Source of the DNA: Mesaphorura yosii
Taxonomy: Eukaryota > Arthropoda > Collembola > Poduromorpha > Tullbergiidae
DNA length: 64,000 nucleotides
Direction: 5' to 3'
Assembly (NCBI GenBank): GCA_009869945.1
Contig: WIXG01000239.1
Span: 59,658-123,657 of the forward strand
Below are positions 15,922-26,351 of this stretch, piece by piece. Position 1 is the stretch's first letter. Every line of letters begins with the position of its first letter. The notes beneath the pieces are model-generated. The model ran no database searches, was not told the DNA's origin, and worked only from the letters and a program-made list of their open reading frames with translations. Both the position numbers and the translations under genes were made by a program.

Positions 15922-17928
15922 TATTGGGTTCCTGGCTACCTTTCAATTGATTACCACCGGTGGGAGTAATGTAAACAGTAAACTGAAATAATCCGCACTG
16001 CGGTCCACTCGAAAAGCACACATTAAAGTTTTAGAATGCGAAGTGCGGCGTTCATTGCACAAATATTGAAAAATTCACGGGGCAATTATCATAAATGAAG
16101 GAAGGTAAGAACGTCAGTCCGACGATACTGTAAAGTGACCACGCAATGCAACTTGCAAAAACTTGGCGAGAAAAGCGACGATCTGGTTCTTTTCTATAAT
16201 TCACTCTGAAATTTGGGAAATTGCTTTCCTTCTCTGCTTCTGCACGCATCTTAATTTATTCAACATACTTGCCATAAACTCACTCTTTGCAGACCTATGA
16301 TGGAGTTCTCACATTCGCTTGATATACTGGAGGGTAACATGACGTGTCCAAGGCCAATTAACTGTCCTATCGTCATGTTAGCCTTGGCTTAACGCTGAAT
16401 GAAACGTCATACCGAAATAAAATATTTGCAAATTATTCGCTCTAAAATGAATCAAACGTCAAATGAGCTGTGCCGTCGGTAATTTTAGAAAGAGTCTCAA
16501 AAGTCGAATTTACAAAAGCCAAGATTCGTCCTCCTCTTCATTATCTTTAGTAAGTTCAACAGGCAAAAGTCGTATGCTCAGCGTGCTCAATATTCAATCG
16601 CAGTCTTAGAATGCAGTCCAATGTTAATACATAAACTCTTGCTATTACTTTAAATATTTTATGAGCCTCCAGTCTCCAGCAAGTGCAACAAAAGGAGGAG
16701 GGGACGCGAGCAAGAAGAAAATGTCATCATGAAATGTAAATTTGAAATAGTACAGGCAAGCACTTGGCTAACAAGCTGGGGGCATGCATCTTGGCATCGT
16801 GTACTCTTTACTGGATGCATTTAGGCATCAGTTCCAGCAGTTTTCAGCGATTTTTCACTAAAATATTCATGTTTCTTATTTATGAGTTTCCTTCTTGTGT
16901 ACTTGAGCGCAACTCGAATTTGAAATAGTAAGTTTTCACTAGTGCAATGACAGTCTGTGATCGTAGTATTGCATTGCTTTAAACTGGTTGAATTACCACG
17001 CGGGTACCCAAGCAGTTTGTTGATATGTGTTTATCAACAATTTATGCTTCAATGAAGTCGAATTATATTTTTGTGGTCCTGTGAACATGGAAGCCCATTG
17101 GTCGATAGCCTCGTACCATACAAATGTTACTTTTTGTTGTCTTCGCACATGCTTGACTTGACCCGATTTGCATTTAATCAATTTCACATTAAGTTCAAAT
17201 GAAGTTCAGCGTGGCAGACCTATTTTTCCTCTTTTCTGCTAATCACACTGGCCAGACTCTTCAGTCATTGTTGGCTCTGCAAATACGACTTTTGGAACCG
17301 GCCGGAGGTTTCGGGCTCCCTGCTAATCTTGCAACAGTACAGAATCATCGAGACAATCTATCAATCGGCTGTCTAACTCAATTCAGCACGAATCATCAAT
17401 CACAGGGAACACGGCGTCATCACATAAAGTAAGAATGTATTCAAAACTTTCAGCGGTAGAAAATCTGTGTTGATGTATATTCAACACCTCCTGATTTAGG
17501 AGACAGGCTTCAGGATTCCTTAAGTTCAATGAACTCAGTGAGGGATCAACGCTAGATTTGATATTGCAATTTTCTCCCTGATTTACAAAAATTCCAATTG
17601 ACATCACTGCTGACGTATTACAACAGCCATGGAATTTATCCTGTGTTCATCGTTTTCAGTTAACCGTTCTTCCTTAAAACTGAAGAACGGCCACAAGAGG
17701 GTCGGCAAAACTGTGCTAAGACAGACTGGTAGACTGGAATTCAAGTTCGTCATCGGTGAAGCTAATTTCCCGTGAGATTTTTTGTGTAAAACTGAGCAAA
17801 TCGGGCACTTCGTCTTACATTCGTACCCTGTAAGTTTCCTTTTATTGTGCATTTGTGCTGTTCATTCGTTAAAACGTGAAAGTCTCATAGTTCATTGGAA
17901 ACTACTTGTTCTGTAATTAGGAGTTCGA
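15922..17928. other. Intergenic region upstream of the gustatory receptor
   Basis: About 2 kb with no gene that can be supported. A 65-codon ATG frame on the minus strand (16249-16052) has one hydrophobic stretch (SCIAWSLYSIVGLTFLPSFI) and could be a relic of a second receptor copy or chance. Interleaved inverted repeats at 16335-16387 are listed separately. Confidence 0.5.
16335..16387. repeat. Interleaved inverted repeats (pseudoknot topology)
   Basis: TAACATGACG (16335-16344, arm A) and CCAAGGC (16348-16354, arm B) are followed by their exact reverse complements CGTCATGTTA (16371-16380, A') and GCCTTGG (16381-16387, B'). The order A-B-A'-B' is that of an H-type pseudoknot if transcribed. 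It lies 0.4 kb upstream of the gustatory receptor start. Confidence 0.75.
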
Positions 17929-18791
17929 ATGGATAGACAGACACCATCTACATCCCATGGTACCATAGGCGGTGGAAAGTCTCGTCGTACTCCATCCAGT
18001 AGCATGAAAATCAACGTTGATGAACGAGCGCAACGAACTTCGCCTCGTGCAGAGTACCTGCAGCATCAAGAATCAACGCCTGCCTTGGAGGATGACACTG
18101 GGTCTGGTGATTCGTTCTTGAATCGGCGAAATGCTCAAAGCGGCCACGACAGCAGAAGTAACGACACTGTCCTGTATGGTAATCACGTAACGTTACGGTT
18201 AGATCGTCTAAATCAACCAGCATTTTCTTATCCGTCAGGCTACAACCGGAATACCGTCCAGGGAATGATTACACTCTTCTTGGCATGAATCAAGTTTGCA
18301 GCGACTTTGCAACAACTGATCACATTTATAAAATGCAAGATTATGCTCGAGAGAGGAAGCTTCAAAGTTTGAAATACTCGTCATTCAAGGATCTAAAAAT
18401 TGAAAATTACGGCAGCCACGATAACACAAGTGGAGGAAGTTCGCGTGATACTCGAAGCGCCTATTTTGGTAAAAGGAGAGAACCGCGTATTATTTTGAAC
18501 AAGGCAGAATCAGAAAGCGAAAGGCAACGGAGCATTGTACGAAAGGAAACCGTACTTGATCGAATTTCTCGCTCAATCGAAATGTCCATCGATTCTGGGA
18601 ACACAGACTTAGTTTATGGCCCACAACATCCGTTGCAAGCAAACATACCACCAATCAATTCATCCGGAGGTACTTCTCAAGCTAAGCAGGAGACAATGCG
18701 GATGTCAAACCGTCGTACAGCTCAAACTGGAAACCTGTACCGCGATCCATTTATGCCTCATCAGGCAAGACTGTTAGATGAATTTGATTGA
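17929..18791 (+). CDS. Uncharacterised 265-residue protein, two exons
   Basis: Not recognised. Two open frames in different phase are joined by a 65-bp intron (18174-18238; donor CT|GTATGG, acceptor TCCGTCAG|G), giving exons 17929-18173 and 18239-18791 and a continuous 265-residue product. Without the splice the first frame ends soon after the junction, in ITLFLA. The first half is Ser/Arg/Gln-rich and probably disordered. The most ordered-looking part follows the junction (PGNDYTLLGMNQ, then HIYKMQDYARERKLQSLKYS). The second half is again polar, with many Arg-Ser pairs. There is no signal peptide, membrane segment or catalytic motif. An AATAAA lies 146 bases past the stop. It could be a cytoskeletal or ciliary accessory protein, but nothing in the sequence proves this. 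Confidence 0.6.
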
Positions 18792-18936
18792 AGCTTAAAA
18801 CCTTGCGACGATCTCAATCACTCAATCTCAAAGTGCCTCCCTTCAAGCAGCATGCTTCCTATTTCCACCATGCGTTAATGTTAAAATTATAGTTTTGTAT
18901 TATTAAAAATGAAAGGTAATTTAAAAATGTAATGCT

Positions 18937-18942
18937 AATAAA
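18937..18942 (+). terminator. Poly(A) signal AATAAA
   Basis: AATAAA in an AT-rich 3' flank, 146 bases after the stop of the two-exon unknown gene. Confidence 0.55.
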
Positions 18943-19213
18943 TCTAAAGGAGAGATTTTTTAGTTATTTAATTCGAGTTTTTATTGTTTTGTTAAGAGTA
19001 TTAAAGCATACAGAAAATACACATATTCAGAGTTTACTAAAAAAATCACGTTTGCAAGTTGCATGAATATGTGAATTTAATTTAGTCAGTAAATGTTACA
19101 AATAGAGTTTGGTGCAAAGTACTTTAGTTTCACGTTAAATAGAGATATTGTTTGCACTACTTAAACTATTGCTAAATAAATAAATTTTACAGGCAGGGCA
19201 GATTCACTACACT

Positions 19214-21994
19214 TTATTTCGCGGTCGTGGTTAACTCTCTAACAAGAACGTCTAAGACATCGACGAAGAATAATACAAACTCATCCTTATTCGTGTGGAT
19301 TGATGTTACAATTTGTGGGTAATCGAAAGCATTTAAAATCATCCACTTTGAAAAGATTTGAATCAATTTTGATGTGAATGTGAGACTCGGGTCTTGATCC
19401 TTCATCAGATTAAAGTTGAAAGTATGAGTTGGAGACTCCAGATTTTGCTTATTTTGGTAGGACGATTCGCTGTCTGCATCCGATGAGACAGATTGTGATG
19501 CAATAAACGTTCTCGTAATCAGGTCGACGATTTCGATGAATGTGTCGAGTGTCAGCAGCTCGTGCAATTTCTCGTCTAGAAACTTGTCAAATTTTGGTTT
19601 AAGAATTGGACGAAATAGTTGGCCCCATCCAATGATGACTGATTCTAACCAGCTAGCCCTGTTCACCCAAGACGCTCCTAACAAAACAAGCATATCAGCT
19701 GAGAATTCAGTTAATTAGGACTGATTATGAAAATAGACTTAAAACATCGAACTTACCGATCTCCACCGAACATGTATAAATATCACATGATTGGATTGAA
19801 ACGGAGCTGAAAACGTCGGGATGGTTCATTTCCTCGTAGCTTTTTGAGTCCGTACCAACTCTTTTTACTTTCAGTTTCCCGAGTTTTGGATCCACAGGTT
19901 TACCGAAAGACGTCGCAGATTCAAAAAATTTGTTTATGAATGGTTGCAGGATATGCTGACGCTTTTTTTTAGGAGGGTCTGCTTCAGAATTTGCCGAAGC
20001 TGATGTATAGCTGCTTCCGTCTCCCGTCATCGCGCTTGGTGGAATCGCCAAACCGTCAACAATTCCTGTGGATTTGAAAATGCTCGATGAAATTCCACTG
20101 CCCGAGGATCCCGTGCGCGAATGCTTTGTGCTGGATTTTCTGAAACAAAAATCCATAATTGGCTAATTCGTCGGCATCAAATCTTCAAATCAGGAGAGTT
20201 GGATGATGTGATGTGAATGACTCACTTGAATTTCGATCCGCCCGGTTTCAGCAAAGACTCGGAACTGCCAGCTTCAACTCCAATTTCTTCCAACTTCATT
20301 CCCAAGCACTCCATATAAAGCTTTGATCTAAAAAATTGTGGCAAATATTCTAACTCAAGAATGCGTCTACAGTAAGCACTTCCATCAGGTGAGTCGTCCA
20401 AAACGGCTTGCAGGTACTCCAACGCCCTCTCCCCTCTCAAATACTGTATTAGACAATACAGTAAATCTCTTTCAATTAAGATTTCGTTCAGTGTTGGTCT
20501 CCATCTTGAAACAATTTGCGGCGGTTGCTCCACATCCAGGTTAGGGTCGAGGAAGCTGTCCAACAGCATATGCACGTATTTCCGATTAATATCTCTTGGT
20601 GGGTACGGTTCACTCATTGCTGCACAGGAAATTGGAATGTCTTCGGTATTGATATGTTGATCAGGAACATGTTTTCTGGTAATAGTGGCGTTCACTCCGC
20701 CTGAATCATCAAATTGATCACAGTGACACTCACTAACGTTACGCTCACTTTGACTAGACTTAAGGCTACTGGAACATTTACACTGAACTCTATCAGCAGT
20801 ACTTTCGAAGTCATCACAATCTGAAGCCGCACTGGAGATGGTTAACAGCAAATGTTCTAAGGCTTCCTCGATAATTTTTGGCAACTCATCTCTTCCTAGT
20901 AAAATACAATTCCAAAAAACTCCATCACCCAAAATTGACACACCAAGTTCGACCCATAGCTTGCACTCTCGGTCCTCCTTCGGCATGAATTCCATCAAAA
21001 GTAGCCTGGAAAGTCTTCGAACTTTCGAATTTAGTCTCCTAAGCTTAGTTGGTGATAAATTAGGACCTGCGTTCTCTGCGTAGTTGTCTTCTTGAAACGG
21101 AGACGAAAACGAAGAGCGACTCAAATGATGAAGTACAATTGGTATCACCTTGTCCTTGAAAAATGTGGCAAGCTTCTCATTACTCGTAATTACTTCAGGT
21201 TGATCAGGATCACAATCAAAGAATGTCAGTTTAACTCTTTCTGCAAATGAAAGTAATAACTTGCGCAACGTCCTGCGAAGCAGCTGTCGGGTTTCGTACG
21301 GCGCCCATTCTGGAGAAATGTATACGCTGAAGATGGCCTTGAACAACTTGGCGATGTGTTTGTCAAGCTCTTCATCAATTTTCAGATCAACTTTCGTCCT
21401 ATTTGCTAACTGCAGCTTAGGTATTTCAATCGGTCTCAACACTCGAGGCTGCGGAGTTATTCCTTCGTCTGAGGCATCACTTTGACTTGAATTTGTTTGT
21501 GCCCGAGAGGACTTCAATGTTCCTTCAGCCCCATTCTCCTCATCTGACATTGTCTTGAGCAAAAGTGATGAAGACTGTTGTCTCTTCGTTGTAGGAGACA
21601 CAACTTTTGGCGAAGTCGACACATTATTATGAAGCAATGGGTCAAATATTACTTGCCCTAGCTTCTGATGATCAAGATCGGCAACACCCCAGTTAGACTT
21701 GACGTTGTAGGTAACAGAATTGCTTGTACTGACCACGGGTGGTGTTCTTTTGTTGCGAACAAAGTAATTTGCAACCAATTTTCGTACAGCTTGTACGAAG
21801 GTCAAGTTACTCGTGTCATGACTTAAGGATGTGAAGAATCTTGTCATGTAAAGTTGAAACTGATCGAATGAGTAATATCCCAAAACAGCGGTGATGACGA
21901 TGATTGGAAGCATCCATGAGTTGAGTATCAAAATTAAGCACACTGATCCAATTGTGAGGACTACATGATTTTGTGTTAGAATTTCCAGATTCAT
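19214..21994 (-). CDS. PXA-domain membrane protein, sorting-nexin-like, no PX domain seen
   Basis: Three exons, 20226-21994, 19757-20139 and 19214-19677, join in phase to give 871 residues. The N-terminus has two close hydrophobic segments (about residues 12-42, VVLTIGSVCLILILNSW onward), as in the ER-anchored SNX13/14/19/25 group. Residues about 205-390 look like a PXA domain (DEELDKHIAKLFKAIFSVYI, LRRTLRKLLLSFAERV). Residues about 505-575 (LNEILIERDLLYCLIQYLRG) resemble the start of an RGS-type helical domain. No PX lipid-binding domain is visible between this and the C-terminal helical part (WLESVIIGWGQLFRPILKPK), which may correspond to a Nexin_C domain. Known members tether ER to endolysosomes or lipid droplets. 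Family assignment rests on overall pattern, so a distinct arthropod PXA family is possible. Start: first ATG, directly before the membrane segment. Confidence 0.55.
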
Positions 21995-24900
21995 TGCTCG
22001 TTTGCTTCAGCAAATGGATGGCGGTGCGAAGGCCACAGTGCGGTGTTATCGGAATTCCTGGAATCACACCCAAATAATTCTTAAATTAAATGGGACAATC
22101 AGGCCTAATTAATCGCGTGAATGCGTAAAAAGGAGATGTAAAATCTTGACCTACTTGCGATGGGACTTAACGAGTGATAGGTATTAATAGTGCGAAACCT
22201 GGGCTGGTGCCTCGTCGAAGGTCCATATGCACAGAATGTACACTGACTAACTGTACCGTATTTCAAACTATTTTTAACTGACTTTAATCTGGACGAATCC
22301 AATGCAGTAATTTAAAAAAGACATCTCGTAAATCTGACGTAGGTGTTAACTTTGAAACTGGTACTCAGGCAGATGATCACTACCATTCAAAACTCCCAAC
22401 ATTTGTTTACACAACTCCACATCACTTCTCATTCCTTTTGGCTCTTAGAATGTTGCGTAGTATGAGTGTACAGTATCATGCTGAGAATCGAAATGACATT
22501 TCCAGATGACTCATTCCAGACTATCCAGGACTCCCACCTCCAGAGGCTAAGATGAAACATGAAACCATTTAGCGCTTGGTTTTGTGCTTTTCAGGCACAC
22601 AACGAGGACGTGATTGTTGTCTCAGAGCTTAAAATGCGAAGGGTATTATTGGGCAGTTGCGACTTTAGGCCTCAAAATGAAAGAACATGGACAGAATTGT
22701 GAAATTGCTTGACACGCGGATACGCGGTGAGATGAATGTCTATGTTGGCTAGGTAACCCCTTTCCGCGTTCTTGAAATGGGATGACCGTGGATTCTGCAA
22801 TTTCTCGTCGAAGAGCGCTCATTTTGCATGCCGTGCGAAATCTGACGTCAAGTGATAGCCATAATCGTCGTAACGGTAATAATATATGCGAAGGCAGTAA
22901 GGCACTGGTACACAACACATTCTTAATTTGGGTTTACCAGTTCACGGGTCTCATTTCTTGATTGCAAGTACTCAAGTAAGCGATTGATTTTTCTCGGTAA
23001 TCGATCGGAATATCTCCATTTAATGAAATTTTTTGAGTGCGTTCATTAATTGGAAAAATGCCAGTTCTAAGCTTTTCACAGATTTGCAATATGGCAGTAT
23101 TCATAATTCGTATGATTTATTTGCCATTTCCTTCATGTCCTAATTTGAATTCCAATTATTGCTTCTCCCTCAATAAAATTCGTATTCAAATTCAAAGCAT
23201 TCTTGTCATTCTTTTCAAATGCTTGTATTGAGTTTTTGATGCATTGTCCTGAGCAAGTCAAGTGGAGGCAGACAAGCGAGGACGACGTTAAACGAGCCTA
23301 AACTCAAACTCCTTTCCACAAGAGGCACAAGAAATCATGGGTTGCCAATTAGTCACACTTGAACTGCTGCCCACAAGACAAGACTTCTCACAATGCATGC
23401 AAATCGGAGAACGCGAGAACAATTGAATTATTGGAGTGTATGAGTGTGAGCGAGCATTTGGCGAGACGAGACAAGTCAAACTATTAAATCATTTCGATAA
23501 TTACAGTAATCAAAACAAAACATGAGCCCACCGCATATAATTAAGCAAACCTTGATACAAATCCATATCTAATTATCAATTTTAGAGTCTATTGTTACTC
23601 CACACACTTGATTCGTGCAGGTGATAAGACCCATTTTATGATGCAACTCGAACGCTAGGCTCACGGCTACAAACAAGCTACAGTCAAAAGGGAAAGAAAA
23701 GACGTCCCTCTGCTTCTTTACTCTGCTGCAAATTTGATGGTTGACCGCATAGAGCATAAGATCAAGCTGAATCGTTCCATTCAAATTCACAGATCAATCG
23801 GTGCACACGTGAACCGAAGGATACGCAACGTGAATAATTGGATTACAATAAATAACAACGCCGTCGTGCGCTGTCTAATCTAAGCATCTAATTTGTCAAA
23901 TTAATGCAAGAACGTAGGAGGAATTTCACACTCTCAACTGCCAGTTGCTCCATTTTACCGAAGGCATTCTGCTGCTGCAGCGCTGGGTCGACCTGCCCTG
24001 CGAGCCGTGAGCTGGTGTCCTTCCAAAAGTTGGATCACGCCGTATCTGAATGAGATCAAGATTATAAAATGTATCACATTCGAATTTATTTACTGTGCGC
24101 AACCGAAGCTGAATACTCAATACTCACCGACAGTTAATGAATTTATTCATAATTCTTTAATGTAAAGATTTATTACGCAGATTACGTGAAGGGAATCTGA
24201 ATTTCTTAATACAGCGAGCGCAGGTGAACTTATTGACTTCTTTTTTCGAATATCTTAATTGCATGACATGACACGCGTTCGTGTATTGATCGATATACGC
24301 ACGCACCGTCATATTTATAGTCGTCCTGTTGAGATCTTGCGCTGACTTTTGCCATTGCTCCGCATTCTATCTTGAAATGAAATGTTGTGGTATGATTTAA
24401 TTCATAAACGCCCATCAAATCAAGTGTTCACAGTGCACGACCGGGCCCAGGCCCAAGTTGAACGGCTTATGCAATAGGACAGAACACGAGCACGCTGTAC
24501 AACTCATTACGGTTGTCAGCAACTTGTCGTGTCTTTAACGCACAGATCGAACATGTCTTTTAAACGATTTTTGCCCTTTTGCGCAACATGCGCCATCGTA
24601 TGTCATTATGATTGCGATTTGCGAGCAACGTGAGCGTAAGAGGTTATGCTATGATAATGGCTTGATTTACTGCAATTGTTGATACATTGTTGTTGGCTGT
24701 GCTGATCTGGTTCATTTAATAATCATCGTCGTTTGTCCAAAATTGTAGCACATTGTTGCATTGCATGGCTTATTGTTCGATAAGGGCTTCTAAGGGCAAG
24801 GCAACAAAGCGACGCGATTGTACGTCGTAAACGTAAAGAGTGAATGGGTGCCGTGCCTCTTGCGCCTGCCTGCCAGCCAGGCCATGTCGAAGTCGAACGT

Positions 24901-25018
24901 CGATGTCAGTCAGACGTATTGGCAGTGGACATTCTTTTTTCACTGACTGATTTGGTGAGCAGATGATGTAAAATTGCAATGGATTTCTTTATGCTCGTAC
25001 AAAGAAACGCTGGCCGAG
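21995..25018. other. Intergenic region between the PXA protein and cuticle protein genes
   Basis: Three kilobases with only short, mostly ATG-less frames on both strands and no homology that I can see. It probably contains control elements of the cuticle gene near its right end. Confidence 0.5.
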
Positions 25019-25026
25019 TATAAATA
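25019..25026 (+). promoter_or_regulatory. TATA box of the cuticle protein gene
   Basis: TATAAATA lies 97 bases upstream of the cuticle gene ATG. A start of transcription near 25050 would leave a 5' UTR of about 70 bases. TATA promoters are common for arthropod cuticle genes. Confidence 0.7.
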
Positions 25027-25122
25027 CTGATTACGGCAGGCCGATTTGCAAATTAATTGATAGTTTGGAGAGAAGTGAACAGCAATTGTCCATTGTCTTG
25101 GGTCTCTTGAGTGTCTGTGATC

Positions 25123-25907
25123 ATGATTAAGGTTTGTGACGCATTTCGCCCGCATTTGACTCAGAATTCATATGGATTCTTAATTTTTTGCAGGTTGTTG
25201 CCTCCATTTTATTGTTGGCTGCGTCAGCATTCGCTGGTACGCCATACGCCTACAATTCCGTCCTTCCAGGAGGTTCAGTCACCTTCACCAGCGGAGTGGT
25301 CGCTGCTGCCCCAGCATACGCTGCTGCACCATTGAGAGCCTTCGCCCCTGCTCCAGCAGTCAGAGCTTTCGCACCAGCTCCAGTCGCGTACGCAGCCCGA
25401 GCTCCAGTTGGCTATGCTGCCCCAGCTCCAGTTGCCTATGCTGCCCCCGCGCCAGTTGCTTATGCCGCCCCAGCAGTAGTGAAGAGTAAGAGCAAATATC
25501 GCCTAATTTCACAGCCATGATTGTATCTTAACATTTATTCTTTAGCCATCGCGCCAGAACCATTTGACCCCAACCCACAGTACAACTACGCCTACTCTGT
25601 CTCTGACGCTCTGACCGGAGACCAGAAGAGCGCCACCGAAACCAGAAACGGCGATGCCGTGTCAGGCCAGTACTCCTTGGTTGAGCCTGACGGTGCCATC
25701 CGCACTGTCACCTACACTGCAGATTCAATCAATGGATTCAACGCAGTTGTTGACAGACAACGCGCTGCCGTCGCGGTCGCTAAAGTTGCCGCCCCAGTGG
25801 TCGCTGCCCGTGCTCCCTTCGCAACCTACGCTGCCCCAGGGTATGCACACGCAGCTCCTGCATACGCACACGCAGCTCCAGCCTACTCCGGATACAGAGC
25901 TTTCTAA
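25123..25907 (+). CDS. RR-2 cuticle protein (chitin-binding type 4 domain)
   Basis: Secreted structural protein of the exoskeleton that binds chitin. Three exons, 25123-25131, 25194-25485 and 25546-25907, give 220 residues. Exon 1 codes only for MIK, and the signal peptide ([14 protein letters not shown]) follows across the intron; this tiny first exon is typical of cuticle genes. The Rebers-Riddiford RR-2 domain lies about residues 107-165: [20 protein letters not shown], then [20 protein letters not shown] and NGFNAVV, with the usual aromatic residues kept. It is flanked by Ala-Pro-rich repeats ([16 protein letters not shown] before; [16 protein letters not shown] after), low-complexity elastic-type sequence. 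TATA box at 25019 and AATAAA at 25935. Expression is expected in moulting epidermis. Confidence 0.95.
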
Positions 25908-25934
25908 TTTGGAACGAAGTGCTGAAGCTTATTT

Positions 25935-25940
25935 AATAAA
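25935..25940 (+). terminator. Poly(A) signal AATAAA of the cuticle gene
   Basis: AATAAA 28 bases after the stop; a second copy occurs at 25952-25957. Confidence 0.7.
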
Positions 25941-25957
25941 ATCAAAACAGAAATAAA

Positions 25958-26351
25958 AACTAATTTCATTTGCAACCTTGTGAAACCAGCGGACCCAGCC
26001 CATGCCATGCCAGCCAGTCTATGTTCTATGTTGTCACAATTAATTCGTCGTATTTTGCAAAAGAACGGACTCACTTTGTGGCTTCACCAAAAGCAAGACA
26101 ACAGAAACGCCGAGGGACGGTTTGAAAAGCACGCATAGCAAGCAAAATGTACGCACAGGTCTGAAGCTTTTTAGCTAAGGCATTCATTGAGAGGTTGAGG
26201 CATCGGTGATGGTGCACATCATATCTTATCGAGTGGTGAAACTGCAAGTTGTAATTCGTTAATTCGAGCTGAGTTCAAGTAATCTAGCAATTTAGCACTT
26301 GAAATTATTCACTAGAAAGAACATTAACGAGAAGTAGCTCTGTAGTGAACC
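25958..26351. other. Promoter and 5' UTR region of the KH-domain gene
   Basis: Short intergenic interval between the cuticle gene poly(A) signals and the KH-protein start codon. No TATA box or gene is evident. Confidence 0.45.

Noticed and set aside
16052-16249. Possible extra exon or second gustatory receptor fragment
   Set aside because: Has an ATG and one hydrophobic segment, but it ends in a stop and cannot be joined in phase to the receptor at 15921; too short to call.
23288-23479. Minus frame with CxxC pairs resembling a zinc ribbon
   Set aside because: No ATG (opens at TTG), no conserved surroundings and only two weak pairs.
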